A stretch of DNA of 23,400 nt from a virus. A program made the translations under genes and the position numbers. The notes beneath the pieces were generated by a model, which worked only from the letters and a program-made list of their open reading frames with translations, searched no databases and was not told where the DNA came from. Where the stretch lies: positions 1 to 23,400 of IMG/VR virus record IMGVR_UViG_3300025120_000570, one strand, 5' to 3'. Every line of letters begins with the position of its first letter. Position 1 is the stretch's first letter. Positions 8,399-16,232 of the stretch are shown here, piece after piece.

Positions 8399-8668
8399 AT
8401 GATAAATAATAAAAAAACAAATAAAAAGCAACTAAAACATCATGGAAATCCTGTGATGGGAGGTTCTGGAGGTATTGGATTTATTGGTGGAGCAGGTGTA
8501 AAAGCCGTGACAGGAGCAATGGGTTTAGTAAAAAATGTTTTAACTAGAGGTGCAAAAAGTATTAAAGGTAAGACTACTTCTTTTAAGTCAAAACCGGTTA
8601 ATTTCAAAGGTCCTAATCCAGCTCATAACACAGGTGCTGGTGGAAATAGTTATCCAAGCGGAAGATAA
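8399..8668 (+). CDS. Small Gly-rich basic protein, unknown, possibly minor virion protein
   Basis: The 89-residue product starts MINNKKTNKKQLKHHGNPVM, then has a Gly-rich moderately hydrophobic segment (GGSGGIGFIGGAGVKAVTGA, about residues 18-45) and a Lys-rich Gly/Pro/Asn tail. The start lies 3 bases after the stop of ring protein 2, and the next gene begins 10 bases after its end, so it is clearly part of the operon and not a chance frame. I do not recognise the family. Gly-rich amphipathic stretches followed by cationic tails occur in membrane-active and DNA-contacting virion peptides, but this is speculation. The antisense frame over its end has no comparable spacing and is rejected. Confidence 0.65.
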   Translation: MINNKKTNKKQLKHHGNPVMGGSGGIGFIGGAGVKAVTGAMGLVKNVLTRGAKSIKGKTTSFKSKPVNFKGPNPAHNTGAGGNSYPSGR

Positions 8669-8678
8669 ATATATATAA

Positions 8679-11600
8679 ATGGCAGAAATTAAAAACAGTT
8701 TTCTAAAATCCAAGATGAATAAAGACTTGGATGATAGATTAGTACCTAATGGTGAATATAGAGACGCACAGAATGTATCTGTAGGTAAATCAGAAGATGA
8801 TGATATAGGCGCTTTAGAAACTATCCTAGGCAACGTATCTATAGCTAGTTTAGGAACAGCAGCTTCTAATAGAAATGTTCAAGCTATAGGTGTTTTAGCA
8901 GATGAAGCAAGGCAGCAGTTTTATATATTTTATACCGATTACACGGGTAACGATCCATTTGCTCCTTCTTCAAATGTTCATTATATTTATTTATTTAATC
9001 CTATTAAAAATATATTTCAGAAATTAGTTGAAGGAAAGTTTTTAAACTTTTCAACACAATTTCCTGTTGAAACTACTTTAGTTGAAGATTTATTGTTTTT
9101 TACAGACAATAGAAATCAACCAAGAAAAATTAACATAACTAGATCTTTAGGTTATTATACTTTAGAAAACCAATTATCTGTTGCAAAATATAATCCTTAT
9201 TTACCTATATCATTACTTAAAAGTTCTTCTGGAACTATAAATTCAAGAATTAACAATAGTAGTTTTACTTTAAACAATATTTCTAGTTCGACAACTAACT
9301 CCGCTACCACAAATGTTTCAACCATAACGGTTATAACTGACGTAAGACTTATACAACCTGGTATGATAATTGGTTACACGGGTATTGCTGTAAATAAATT
9401 TATTACAATATTAGATGTTTCTGTAAATGGATTAATAGCAACATTAGTATTATCAGAAAATGTAACTATAGCAAGCGGTATATCAATAAATTTTTATCCT
9501 AATTTTAGAACTTTCTCTAGACTTGTTTCAACATCGATAAAAGCAACTGAATATAGGTACATAGCATCATGGGCTGGTGCTACAGCTACTATAGAGGTTT
9601 ATTCTACACCACTTTTTCTTCCTACTTTAACTAGCGGAGAAAAAATAACATTTTTTGATACCACAATGACTAACGAGTCATTAAATGATAATTGGCCTGG
9701 AGATCCAGATCTTTTAAAAGATAAGTTTGTAAGGTTTAGTTATAGATTTCAATTTGATGATGGTGAGTTTTCAATAATGGCTCCATTCACTCAAATTGCT
9801 TTTATACCAAAACAACAAGGATACTTTGTAAAAGGAGATCAAGAAGCTGCCTATAGAAGTACTGTGTTACAGTGGATGGAAAACAATGTACAGAACGTTG
9901 AATTAATAATTCCTTTACCTGATAAAGCTGTTGAACTTGGTTCTGAAGTAAATTCAAAATATAAAATTACCGCTATAGAACTTATATATAAAGAATCAGA
10001 ATCTTTAGCTACTAGAATTTTAGAAAAAATTCCTATATCAGATATAAACTGTAGTGATTGTGTAGAGACTGCTGATTTAAATTATTATACTTATAATTTT
10101 CAGTCTAGAAAACCTTATAAAACGTTACCTACTATTCAAACAACAAGAGTTTACGATAAGGTTCCAACTAGAGCTTTAGCCCAAGAAACTGCTGGTAATA
10201 GAATAATTTATGGAAACTTCTGGAATCAACACACTCCTCCTAATACTTTAAATTATAGGCTAGGCGTAAGTCAAAAAATAAATGGAAGTGAAGGTAAAAA
10301 CTTTATGGAATACCCAAACCATTCTTTAAAACAAAACAGAACATATCAAGCGGGTGTTATTTTAGCTGATAAATGGGGAAGACAATCTAGCGTTATATTA
10401 TCTAGTGTTCAGGAAAAAGAAACACAAGAAATAGCATCTCCTTATACTAAATATGGAGGATCTACAGTTTACAATGGTTATAAAAAAGGTATAGTATCAA
10501 CTAGAAACATTGGAACAACAAATTCAAGTTTAACATTATCATACCCTCAATTAGGAATACAAAAAGGAATGATAATATCTGGTGGAGGTATTGATGCTAA
10601 AGAAGAAATTACAGTGAACGATATAGTTCAATCAGCAACTACTACGACTTTAACTTTAACAGCTGCTAAAACTATAGCTTCAAATTCTACTCTTTATTTT
10701 AACGAAGTAAACGCAGGTCAATGGTTTGGAGACGCTTTACAACTATCTTTTGATTCACCAATTACATCAGGTCGTATTATAGGATCTACACCAAACAATC
10801 CTTTTGAAGCAAATGGAGAACCTGGTTTATATGCTATACCATTAGGAGATGGATTAGGTTTTTATGTATCTAATACAACAGTTCAATCACAAATACTTGA
10901 TAACACGTACTTGTTTAAAATAATAAGTGCTACTTCGCCTATTGCTAATAGGCCAGTTATGGGTTCTTTTTTTAGAGGTCAAGATACTGATTTTGTAAAA
11001 GTAACTGGTATATCTACAACAACGGTGGGTAATATTATAGAATACACATTAACGTTTAACGGTTTATTATCTGAAATATATACTGATACTTCTGTAGCCG
11101 CTTTTCAAAACACAATACCTTATTATGCTTATGATTTAAATGCTACTGGATGGTATTCTTATAAAATAGTAGTAAAACAACAAGAGCAAGAATATTACAA
11201 TGTTTACCTTCCAGGTGTTTTAGCGGGTTATCCTGGTCAACCATTACCTTCTAATGGTATAACAATAGACAACAATTTAGCTAATGGAGGAACTGGATCT
11301 ACAAGTATTTTGTATGCAGGAGCCAGTTATTCTGGACTAGCTGAACTTATAGAACCTCGCATGGTGGTAAGTGGTGGTGGTCTTACAGCTCCATTACCTG
11401 TAGTAATAGGTACACTACAAAATCCTATTAATTTTGAAGTTTTGGTTGATCGAGACGTGGTGGTCGGTGCTAATGCGACACTTAATTATGCAATGCCAAA
11501 AGATTTTGAAGATTTTCCAACTGGTGAAATTGGAGCAACAGCTAATACAGTTTTAATAAATGATAACATAAATAAAGTTCCAAGAGACTTAACAGAACTT

Positions 11601-12944
11601 GGTCCAGAACAAAGACAATTTAGAAGTTCTGTTCAGTTATTTGGTAGAGTTTCTAACAACTTATACAATAAAAATATTCAATATTATCCAGGAACTCTAA
11701 CGGATACAGCAATAAGTATTTCTACAGCTAATGATTCTAATTTTAAACCAAATTCAATATTAGAAAATAATTATCAAAATTTTTATCAAATAGATACAAA
11801 TCCTTTAATAGCTAGAATAGAAACACAAACTCAATCTGAAACAATAGCAACAAGAGGTGGTGCGTCTGGCTCGCCTAGTCCAGGTGCAGATGTTACATTG
11901 ACACTTTCTTCTGCCCCTACACCTCCAATTTTGCCTGGTATGATTATTACAGATACTGTTACAAAAGCGGTATATGGCTCTGTTAATTCTGTTATAAGTC
12001 CTACAGAAATAAAATGTAGGCTTGCTCAAGATATGCCAACCACTCAGTTGAGTTTAACTTTTACAGCAACTATTGGTTCTCCTAGTGGAAGATCTTTAAT
12101 AGAGGATTTTACATTAATGCAACCTACCCTTGCTATTTATGAAACAGAACCTGTAGAATCTTTATTAGACTTATATTGGGAGTCATCAACTTCTGGTTTA
12201 ATAGCTGATTTAAATAGAGATATAGCTTTGAATTTTGATAATACTGTTCCAGATAGATTTAGCAATTTTACTTTTACATTAAACGAAAACACAGCTATTG
12301 GAACTAACATAACTAGCTCTTTTATTCCTCAAAATAAAAATGGGGATTTTACAGATACGTTTATAAACATGAAGGTTTTAAATGGAAACGGGATTAATTC
12401 TACAGATAAGTTTGAGTTAGTATCTACCATAACGTTAGAAGCTGGGGTTAGTGTTACTAGGTACACAATTAAAACAGCAGCTGTTTTTGATTACACTCAT
12501 GATTCAGCAACGGTAGATGTTTATAATTTTTATATGACAGTAAGAAGTCCTTTTAATAGGCCTGGTACTTTACCTACTAACGGTAGTAATTTAATAACTT
12601 TTAAAGGATCTTTAACAAATACAGCACCCGTTAATCAAGGAACAGCAGGATCTGTAACAAAAGCCTCTGCTTTTATAGGACAAATGGTTTCTTTATATTC
12701 TTTTGACAATGGATCGGCTTCAGGCTCTAAAGATGGTTTAAAGTTTGTAACAAATTCATATACAAACGATGGAGCTGATTATTTTAATTTAGATGAATTT
12801 ACAGGAAGTTTAACAAAAACAGCTATAGCACCAGCTGGAACATACTATTTGTCTTATCAAGTTAATGATTCTTGGAATGGACATACATTGGGGCTAGGCA
12901 CTGGAGCTAATACTCCTAGCGCTTTTACAATTGTAATAACCTAA
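8679..12944 (+). CDS. Large tail hub/stabilisation (nozzle-type) protein with repeated beta domains
   Basis: At 1421 residues this is probably the main component of the short tail below the connector. The start (MAEIKNSFLKSKMNKDLDDR, then PNGEYRDAQNVSVGKSEDDD and IGALETILGN) is a pattern I recall from large structural proteins of marine podoviruses. It agrees with the N-terminus of P22 gp10-like stabilisation and T7 gp12-like nozzle proteins ('nG.yrda.Nv'). Other core blocks are AGNRIIYGNFWNQHTPPN (about 504-521) and NRTYQAGVILADKWGRQSSV (about 553-572). Four similar beta domains are inserted, at about 211-274, 613-676, 878-940 and 1069-1133. From about residue 1190 the protein has cadherin-like character (FTLNENTAIGTNI) and a final Ig/cadherin-like unit ending in YYLSYQVNDSWNG. 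Cys residues in NCSDCVE (about 450) could bind metal. Function is inferred. Confidence 0.78.
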   Translation: MAEIKNSFLKSKMNKDLDDRLVPNGEYRDAQNVSVGKSEDDDIGALETILGNVSIASLGTAASNRNVQAIGVLADEARQQFYIFYTDYTGNDPFAPSSNVHYIYLFNPIKNIFQKLVEGKFLNFSTQFPVETTLVEDLLFFTDNRNQPRKINITRSLGYYTLENQLSVAKYNPYLPISLLKSSSGTINSRINNSSFTLNNISSSTTNSATTNVSTITVITDVRLIQPGMIIGYTGIAVNKFITILDVSVNGLIATLVLSENVTIASGISINFYPNFRTFSRLVSTSIKATEYRYIASWAGATATIEVYSTPLFLPTLTSGEKITFFDTTMTNESLNDNWPGDPDLLKDKFVRFSYRFQFDDGEFSIMAPFTQIAFIPKQQGYFVKGDQEAAYRSTVLQWMENNVQNVELIIPLPDKAVELGSEVNSKYKITAIELIYKESESLATRILEKIPISDINCSDCVETADLNYYTYNFQSRKPYKTLPTIQTTRVYDKVPTRALAQETAGNRIIYGNFWNQHTPPNTLNYRLGVSQKINGSEGKNFMEYPNHSLKQNRTYQAGVILADKWGRQSSVILSSVQEKETQEIASPYTKYGGSTVYNGYKKGIVSTRNIGTTNSSLTLSYPQLGIQKGMIISGGGIDAKEEITVNDIVQSATTTTLTLTAAKTIASNSTLYFNEVNAGQWFGDALQLSFDSPITSGRIIGSTPNNPFEANGEPGLYAIPLGDGLGFYVSNTTVQSQILDNTYLFKIISATSPIANRPVMGSFFRGQDTDFVKVTGISTTTVGNIIEYTLTFNGLLSEIYTDTSVAAFQNTIPYYAYDLNATGWYSYKIVVKQQEQEYYNVYLPGVLAGYPGQPLPSNGITIDNNLANGGTGSTSILYAGASYSGLAELIEPRMVVSGGGLTAPLPVVIGTLQNPINFEVLVDRDVVVGANATLNYAMPKDFEDFPTGEIGATANTVLINDNINKVPRDLTELGPEQRQFRSSVQLFGRVSNNLYNKNIQYYPGTLTDTAISISTANDSNFKPNSILENNYQNFYQIDTNPLIARIETQTQSETIATRGGASGSPSPGADVTLTLSSAPTPPILPGMIITDTVTKAVYGSVNSVISPTEIKCRLAQDMPTTQLSLTFTATIGSPSGRSLIEDFTLMQPTLAIYETEPVESLLDLYWESSTSGLIADLNRDIALNFDNTVPDRFSNFTFTLNENTAIGTNITSSFIPQNKNGDFTDTFINMKVLNGNGINSTDKFELVSTITLEAGVSVTRYTIKTAAVFDYTHDSATVDVYNFYMTVRSPFNRPGTLPTNGSNLITFKGSLTNTAPVNQGTAGSVTKASAFIGQMVSLYSFDNGSASGSKDGLKFVTNSYTNDGADYFNLDEFTGSLTKTAIAPAGTYYLSYQVNDSWNGHTLGLGTGANTPSAFTIVIT
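9309..9500 (+). repeat. Repeated beta domain, copy 1 in the tail hub protein
   Basis: Residues about 211-274 of the hub protein contain the pattern IQPGMIIGYTGIAVNKFITI followed by a beta strand pattern ending IASGISINFYP. It matches the layout of the domain in ring protein 2 (about 7262-7443) and three more copies downstream: a T/S-rich strand, (I/L)xxGMxIxGxGI, a valine/isoleucine strand, then L-LS-x(4-6)-IAS-x-L-F. The similarity is at the protein level and the DNA copies have diverged. Confidence 0.6.
10515..10706 (+). repeat. Repeated beta domain, copy 2 in the tail hub protein
   Basis: Residues about 613-676 carry SLTLSYPQLGIQKGMIISGG, then GIDAKEEITVNDIV and TLTLTAAKTIASNSTLYF. This is the clearest copy of the domain: the 'GMIISGGGI' core and the 'LT-A-TIAS-STLYF' closing strands line up directly with copy 1 (GMIIGYTGI and IASGISINF). 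Confidence 0.65.
11310..11497 (+). repeat. Repeated beta domain, copy 3 in the tail hub protein
   Basis: Residues about 878-940 contain LAELIEPRMVVSGGGLTAPL, then VVIGTLQNPINFEVLVDRDV and GANATLNYAMP. The core is more diverged (RMVVSGGGL in place of GMIISGGGI), but spacing and strand order agree with copies 1 and 2. Confidence 0.5.
11883..12075 (+). repeat. Repeated beta domain, copy 4 in the tail hub protein
   Basis: Residues about 1069-1133 contain DVTLTLSSAPTPPILPGMII, then VYGSVNSVISPTEIKCRLA and TQLSLTFTA. The 'LPGMII' strand and the closing 'LSLTF' strand match the other copies. The middle is less conserved and the GxGI turn is replaced by TDTVT. Confidence 0.5.
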
Positions 12945-12965
12945 CAAAATAAGTGATAATAAACA

Positions 12966-14408
12966 ATGGCAGGAGCAAGAATAGAAATAGCATATTTTAA
13001 CACCTTTTGGCTTAAAAAACTAAAAAGCTTGAATGATCAAGGGGCAACAATTCCAGAGTTTAATAGTATTGTTCCTGGAAGCACGCCATCTGTACTTGCT
13101 AATAATCTTCCTAACGACTTCACGGTTTGTCCAGGCGGTACTGGATGCACTATTTATCTTCCGTCTTTAGATGCTTCTGAAGATTGGTATATAGAAGAAT
13201 CAAGAATTAGAGGAGGTTACAACAACACTAATGTTGACTACGGGGTAAAAGCTTATTTAACTGAAGAGTTTCCCGCGGCACAACATAGATTTAATTCTTT
13301 AATTTATTCTGGAATATATAATTCTAGAACTGGAGTAAACGAAACAAATCAATTTCCGGTAGGAGAATCTATAACTAGAAGTTTAGATCCAGCTTATGTT
13401 TCTATACAAAAGCTTTATGCAGAAAATACAAATTTAACTATATTTCAAGAAGAAAAAGTTAGTAAAGCTTTAATTGATAAAGATGCTATATATTCTGCTG
13501 AAGGTCAAGGAATAACAACTGCTGGAGCAAGAGTTATAGGTCAAACAGTACCTTACGCTGGTGAGTATGGTATATCTACAGATCCAGGAAGTTTTGCACA
13601 ATATGGTTACAGAATTTATTTTACAGATAGAAGAAGAAATTGTGTGTGTAGATTATCTAGAGATGGTATAACTGAAATATCATCTTATGGTATGCATGAT
13701 TATTTTAGGGATGAACTTTCTTCATTAAGTGTAGACTCTGTTGTTGGAGGTTTTAACGAGCATACTAAAAACTATATAATATCAATCCAAACTCCAAACT
13801 CTCTATATCCTAATGCAGACACTGCTTACACTACATCTGCGTTTGATGAATCAGTTAGTGGTTGGCCAAGTTTTTATAAATTCAAACCTGAACTAATGTC
13901 TAGTTTAGGGCCTAATTTTTATTCATTTTATAGAGGAGAAATATGGCAACATTACACAGACCAATCTGGTGTTAATAATAATTATGCACAATTTTATGGA
14001 GTTACATATAATTCTTCAGTTAGTATAATTTTAAACAGGAAACCTTCTTTGGTTAAAAACTTTAAAACTTTAAACTATGAAGGTGCTGTTGGATGGGAAG
14101 CAGCTTCTTTTTCAACTAGTGCGGGAGACGTAACTTTTCCTATAACTAAATTTGTAGAACAAACTTCTTTATCAGGACTAGAAGCTAATTTATTTACAAA
14201 TAGCTTTAAGAAAAAAGAAAACAAATTTTTTGCCAACTTAATGAATAACTCAACTGCAACAGCTGGAGAAATATTATGGGGACAAGATTCTACTGGAGTA
14301 AAAGGGTTTTTCTCTACAGTAGTAATGACATTAAATAACTCTTTATATCCAACTACAAAATCGGAATTGTTTGCGGTATCATCAGAGTATGTAGAATCAT
14401 CATATTAA
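12966..14408 (+). CDS. Tail hub/nozzle partner protein, probable beta-propeller-like structural protein
   Basis: The 480-residue product follows the 1421-residue hub protein after 21 bases. Recognisable blocks are IEESRIRGGYNNTNVDYGVK (about 77-96), HRFNSLIYSGIYNSRTGVNE (about 103-122), LIDKDAIYSAEGQG (about 175-188) and RIYFTDRRRNCVCRLSRDGI (about 216-235). The last, with its 'YFTD.RR..v.RLSRDG.teIS' pattern, looks like a propeller blade and is something I recall from tail structural proteins of marine podoviruses. P22 gp10 and T7 gp12 each join a hub and propeller in one chain, so this gene may encode the rest of a nozzle split over two genes. Cys55 and Cys61 (CPGGTGC) and the CVC at about 226-228 could be redox or metal sites. 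There is no fiber-like repeat or host-binding signature. Confidence 0.7.
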   Translation: MAGARIEIAYFNTFWLKKLKSLNDQGATIPEFNSIVPGSTPSVLANNLPNDFTVCPGGTGCTIYLPSLDASEDWYIEESRIRGGYNNTNVDYGVKAYLTEEFPAAQHRFNSLIYSGIYNSRTGVNETNQFPVGESITRSLDPAYVSIQKLYAENTNLTIFQEEKVSKALIDKDAIYSAEGQGITTAGARVIGQTVPYAGEYGISTDPGSFAQYGYRIYFTDRRRNCVCRLSRDGITEISSYGMHDYFRDELSSLSVDSVVGGFNEHTKNYIISIQTPNSLYPNADTAYTTSAFDESVSGWPSFYKFKPELMSSLGPNFYSFYRGEIWQHYTDQSGVNNNYAQFYGVTYNSSVSIILNRKPSLVKNFKTLNYEGAVGWEAASFSTSAGDVTFPITKFVEQTSLSGLEANLFTNSFKKKENKFFANLMNNSTATAGEILWGQDSTGVKGFFSTVVMTLNNSLYPTTKSELFAVSSEYVESSY

Positions 14409-14434
14409 CATAAGCATGAAAAAATATTTAAATT

Positions 14435-15133
14435 ATGGGACTTTTTAGCGGAATAGGTAAAATGATTGGCGGATTCGCTAAAAGAGCAGCTGCAAAAAGA
14501 GCTCAAAGAGCAGCTAGATTCGCAAAGGAAGAAGCGACAGGTAAATTGAATTCGCTGGAAAATTCAAGACAAAATCTTGTAAATCCTTATGATAATGTAA
14601 AAGACTTAAGTGCGTTAGCATCTGATCTTTCAGGCAAACTATCAAATCCATTTGCATCTTTAGGTGTGGCCACTGGTGCTGCAGAAATGCAAAATGAACA
14701 AACAGATGTTGCTTTAGCAAATACTTTAGACACTATTAGAGCAACCGGAGGTGGAGCTGGTGGAGCAACTGCATTAGCTCAAGCTGCTCTTCAGAGTAAA
14801 AAAGGTGTTTCAGCTAGTATAGAAAGTCAAGAAGCTTCTAATGCTAAGCTTAAAGCTCAAGGTCAGCAACAATTAGAAAGAGCTACTCTTGAAGAAGGTA
14901 AAAGAATACAAAATACTGAAATCAATGAAGGAGCTAGAGAACAAAATGCTATGGCTAGAGGTAGAGCTTTTGAATTTAACGCAACAGAAACTAGACAAAA
15001 TAATAAGATTAATTACACTAGACAAGTAAGAGATAGAGCAGAGCGTAGAGAATTAGGCGCAGCACAACAAAAAGCTAACGCCGTTGGAGATATTGCTGGT
15101 GGCATAGGCGGAGCACTCGATAGCGCTTTTTAA
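14435..15133 (+). CDS. Probable internal virion (ejection) protein, Ala/Gly-rich, coiled coil
   Basis: The 232-residue product begins with a short Gly/Phe/Ile amphipathic stretch followed by a cationic Ala/Arg/Lys helix (MGLFSGIGKMIGGFAKRAAA, then KRAQRAARFAKEE), the kind of N-terminus that can insert in a membrane. The middle (about 100-125) is Gly/Ala-rich (GGGAGGATALAQAALQSKKG) and about 125-215 is a Gln/Glu/Arg-rich coiled coil. This composition is shared with T7 gp14-type and P22 gp7-type proteins that leave the virion before DNA. The gene is followed by a 355-residue and a 2279-residue protein, the same small/medium/giant order as T7 gp14-gp15-gp16. A 10-codon frame starting ATG at 14416 overlaps the start and is not counted as a gene. 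Confidence 0.62.
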   Translation: MGLFSGIGKMIGGFAKRAAAKRAQRAARFAKEEATGKLNSLENSRQNLVNPYDNVKDLSALASDLSGKLSNPFASLGVATGAAEMQNEQTDVALANTLDTIRATGGGAGGATALAQAALQSKKGVSASIESQEASNAKLKAQGQQQLERATLEEGKRIQNTEINEGAREQNAMARGRAFEFNATETRQNNKINYTRQVRDRAERRELGAAQQKANAVGDIAGGIGGALDSAF

Positions 15134-15155
15134 AGGCAATTAGAAATTAAAAAAA

Positions 15156-16223
15156 ATGAGTTTAAAAGAACAGTTAATAAAAAACAAAGCGCAAAACCTG
15201 CAGAATCAATTTGAAGTTTCAACACAGCAAGCTAGGTTATCTTATCAGTTAGGAGATGAGTTTGATGCTGATATAGAGGTTAATTATGATTATTTGTATG
15301 AACCTTTTATACATGAATATGCTGATCTTCAATTAAAACTAGACAATGGAACTAGCAAAAATCCTGCTTATGATAGACAAAAAGTAAAAGAAATAATAGA
15401 CAGTGTAGAGGTTATTAAAAATGCATTAGAAAACGTAATGTCTAACACAGAAATATGGTCAACAGGCGTTATAATGGCTGGAAATCAAGGCGGTATTGAC
15501 TTAATGGGAACTCCTAGTAGTAGATACAAAGCAATAAATATTTTAGGAGATTTTTTAAAAGGTATAATAAGAATAGTTGCTGTAGATGATGATATAAATA
15601 AATTAGCTTGGGAAATATATACTACCGATGGTGAGTTTGTAGAAAGAATGTTTTTAAATAAAATAAATAAACTATCTGAAACTCAAAACATGTTTGTTAG
15701 TATACCTGATGTTAGAGCTCAGAATATAGATTTTAAAAAGATAAGTAATGAAATATTTGAAACTCAAAAATTAGGAGATGAACAAGTTTTAACTGGTGGT
15801 GTAACAGAGTCTTATAGAAAACTTGATAAAAACGGTGACTTAGATTTAATAACAAAACCAGTTAGAGGCAACATAGTACAAGATTTTTATACAATAGACA
15901 AAGAAGCTATAGCAAACAGTTTACAATTTAATACAGAAATGAAAGCTATTTCTTCAGGTATACTTAGTGATAACGATGGTGCTATAGCTTTTAACAACAA
16001 CATACTTTCAAAGGTTACAGATCATTTTTTAACACCCTCCTTAGCGCTTATGCCTAACGAACAAGAAAAATTTAAAGAAGATTATAAAACATGGTTTTTA
16101 GAAAAAGAAGTAGGTAAAATATTTCCTTTTGGAGAAGCTAGACAAAAAGAACAAGAAGTTAAGCAAGAAGAAAAAGAAGAAGCTGTAGCTTTAGATAAAC
16201 AAGCTCAAGAAGAAATGGTTTAA
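15156..16223 (+). CDS. Uncharacterised virion-module protein (possible ejection partner)
   Basis: The 355-residue product is not recognised. It starts MSLKEQLIKNKAQNLQNQFE and has a helical N-terminal third with many charged residues. A short Gly-containing block, IMAGNQGGIDLMGTPSSRYK (about 105-124), comes next, followed by mixed alpha/beta sequence with Asp-rich turns. The tail is strongly Lys/Glu/Gln-rich (about 325-355, EKEVGKIFPFGEARQKEQEV onward) and looks like a coiled coil or flexible linker. There is no signal peptide or membrane segment. The gene lies 22 bases after the 232-residue protein and 9 bases before the giant protein, so the three are surely co-transcribed. Position suggests a middle member of an ejection set, which is an inference. 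Confidence 0.58.
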   Translation: MSLKEQLIKNKAQNLQNQFEVSTQQARLSYQLGDEFDADIEVNYDYLYEPFIHEYADLQLKLDNGTSKNPAYDRQKVKEIIDSVEVIKNALENVMSNTEIWSTGVIMAGNQGGIDLMGTPSSRYKAINILGDFLKGIIRIVAVDDDINKLAWEIYTTDGEFVERMFLNKINKLSETQNMFVSIPDVRAQNIDFKKISNEIFETQKLGDEQVLTGGVTESYRKLDKNGDLDLITKPVRGNIVQDFYTIDKEAIANSLQFNTEMKAISSGILSDNDGAIAFNNNILSKVTDHFLTPSLALMPNEQEKFKEDYKTWFLEKEVGKIFPFGEARQKEQEVKQEEKEEAVALDKQAQEEMV

Positions 16224-16232
16224 AATTATTTT

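Noticed and set aside
11805-12029. 74-codon minus-strand frame with many Cys and Arg, zinc-finger-like at first sight
   Set aside because: The Cys/Arg content is the reverse reading of ACA/GCA/TCT-rich codons in the hub gene. Cys spacing is irregular and fits no finger pattern.
14416-14448. Ten-codon leader peptide-like frame (ATG at 14416) overlapping the start of the 232-residue gene
   Set aside because: It is too short and has no Shine-Dalgarno or stem-loop. An ATG by chance in an A/T-rich leader is likely.
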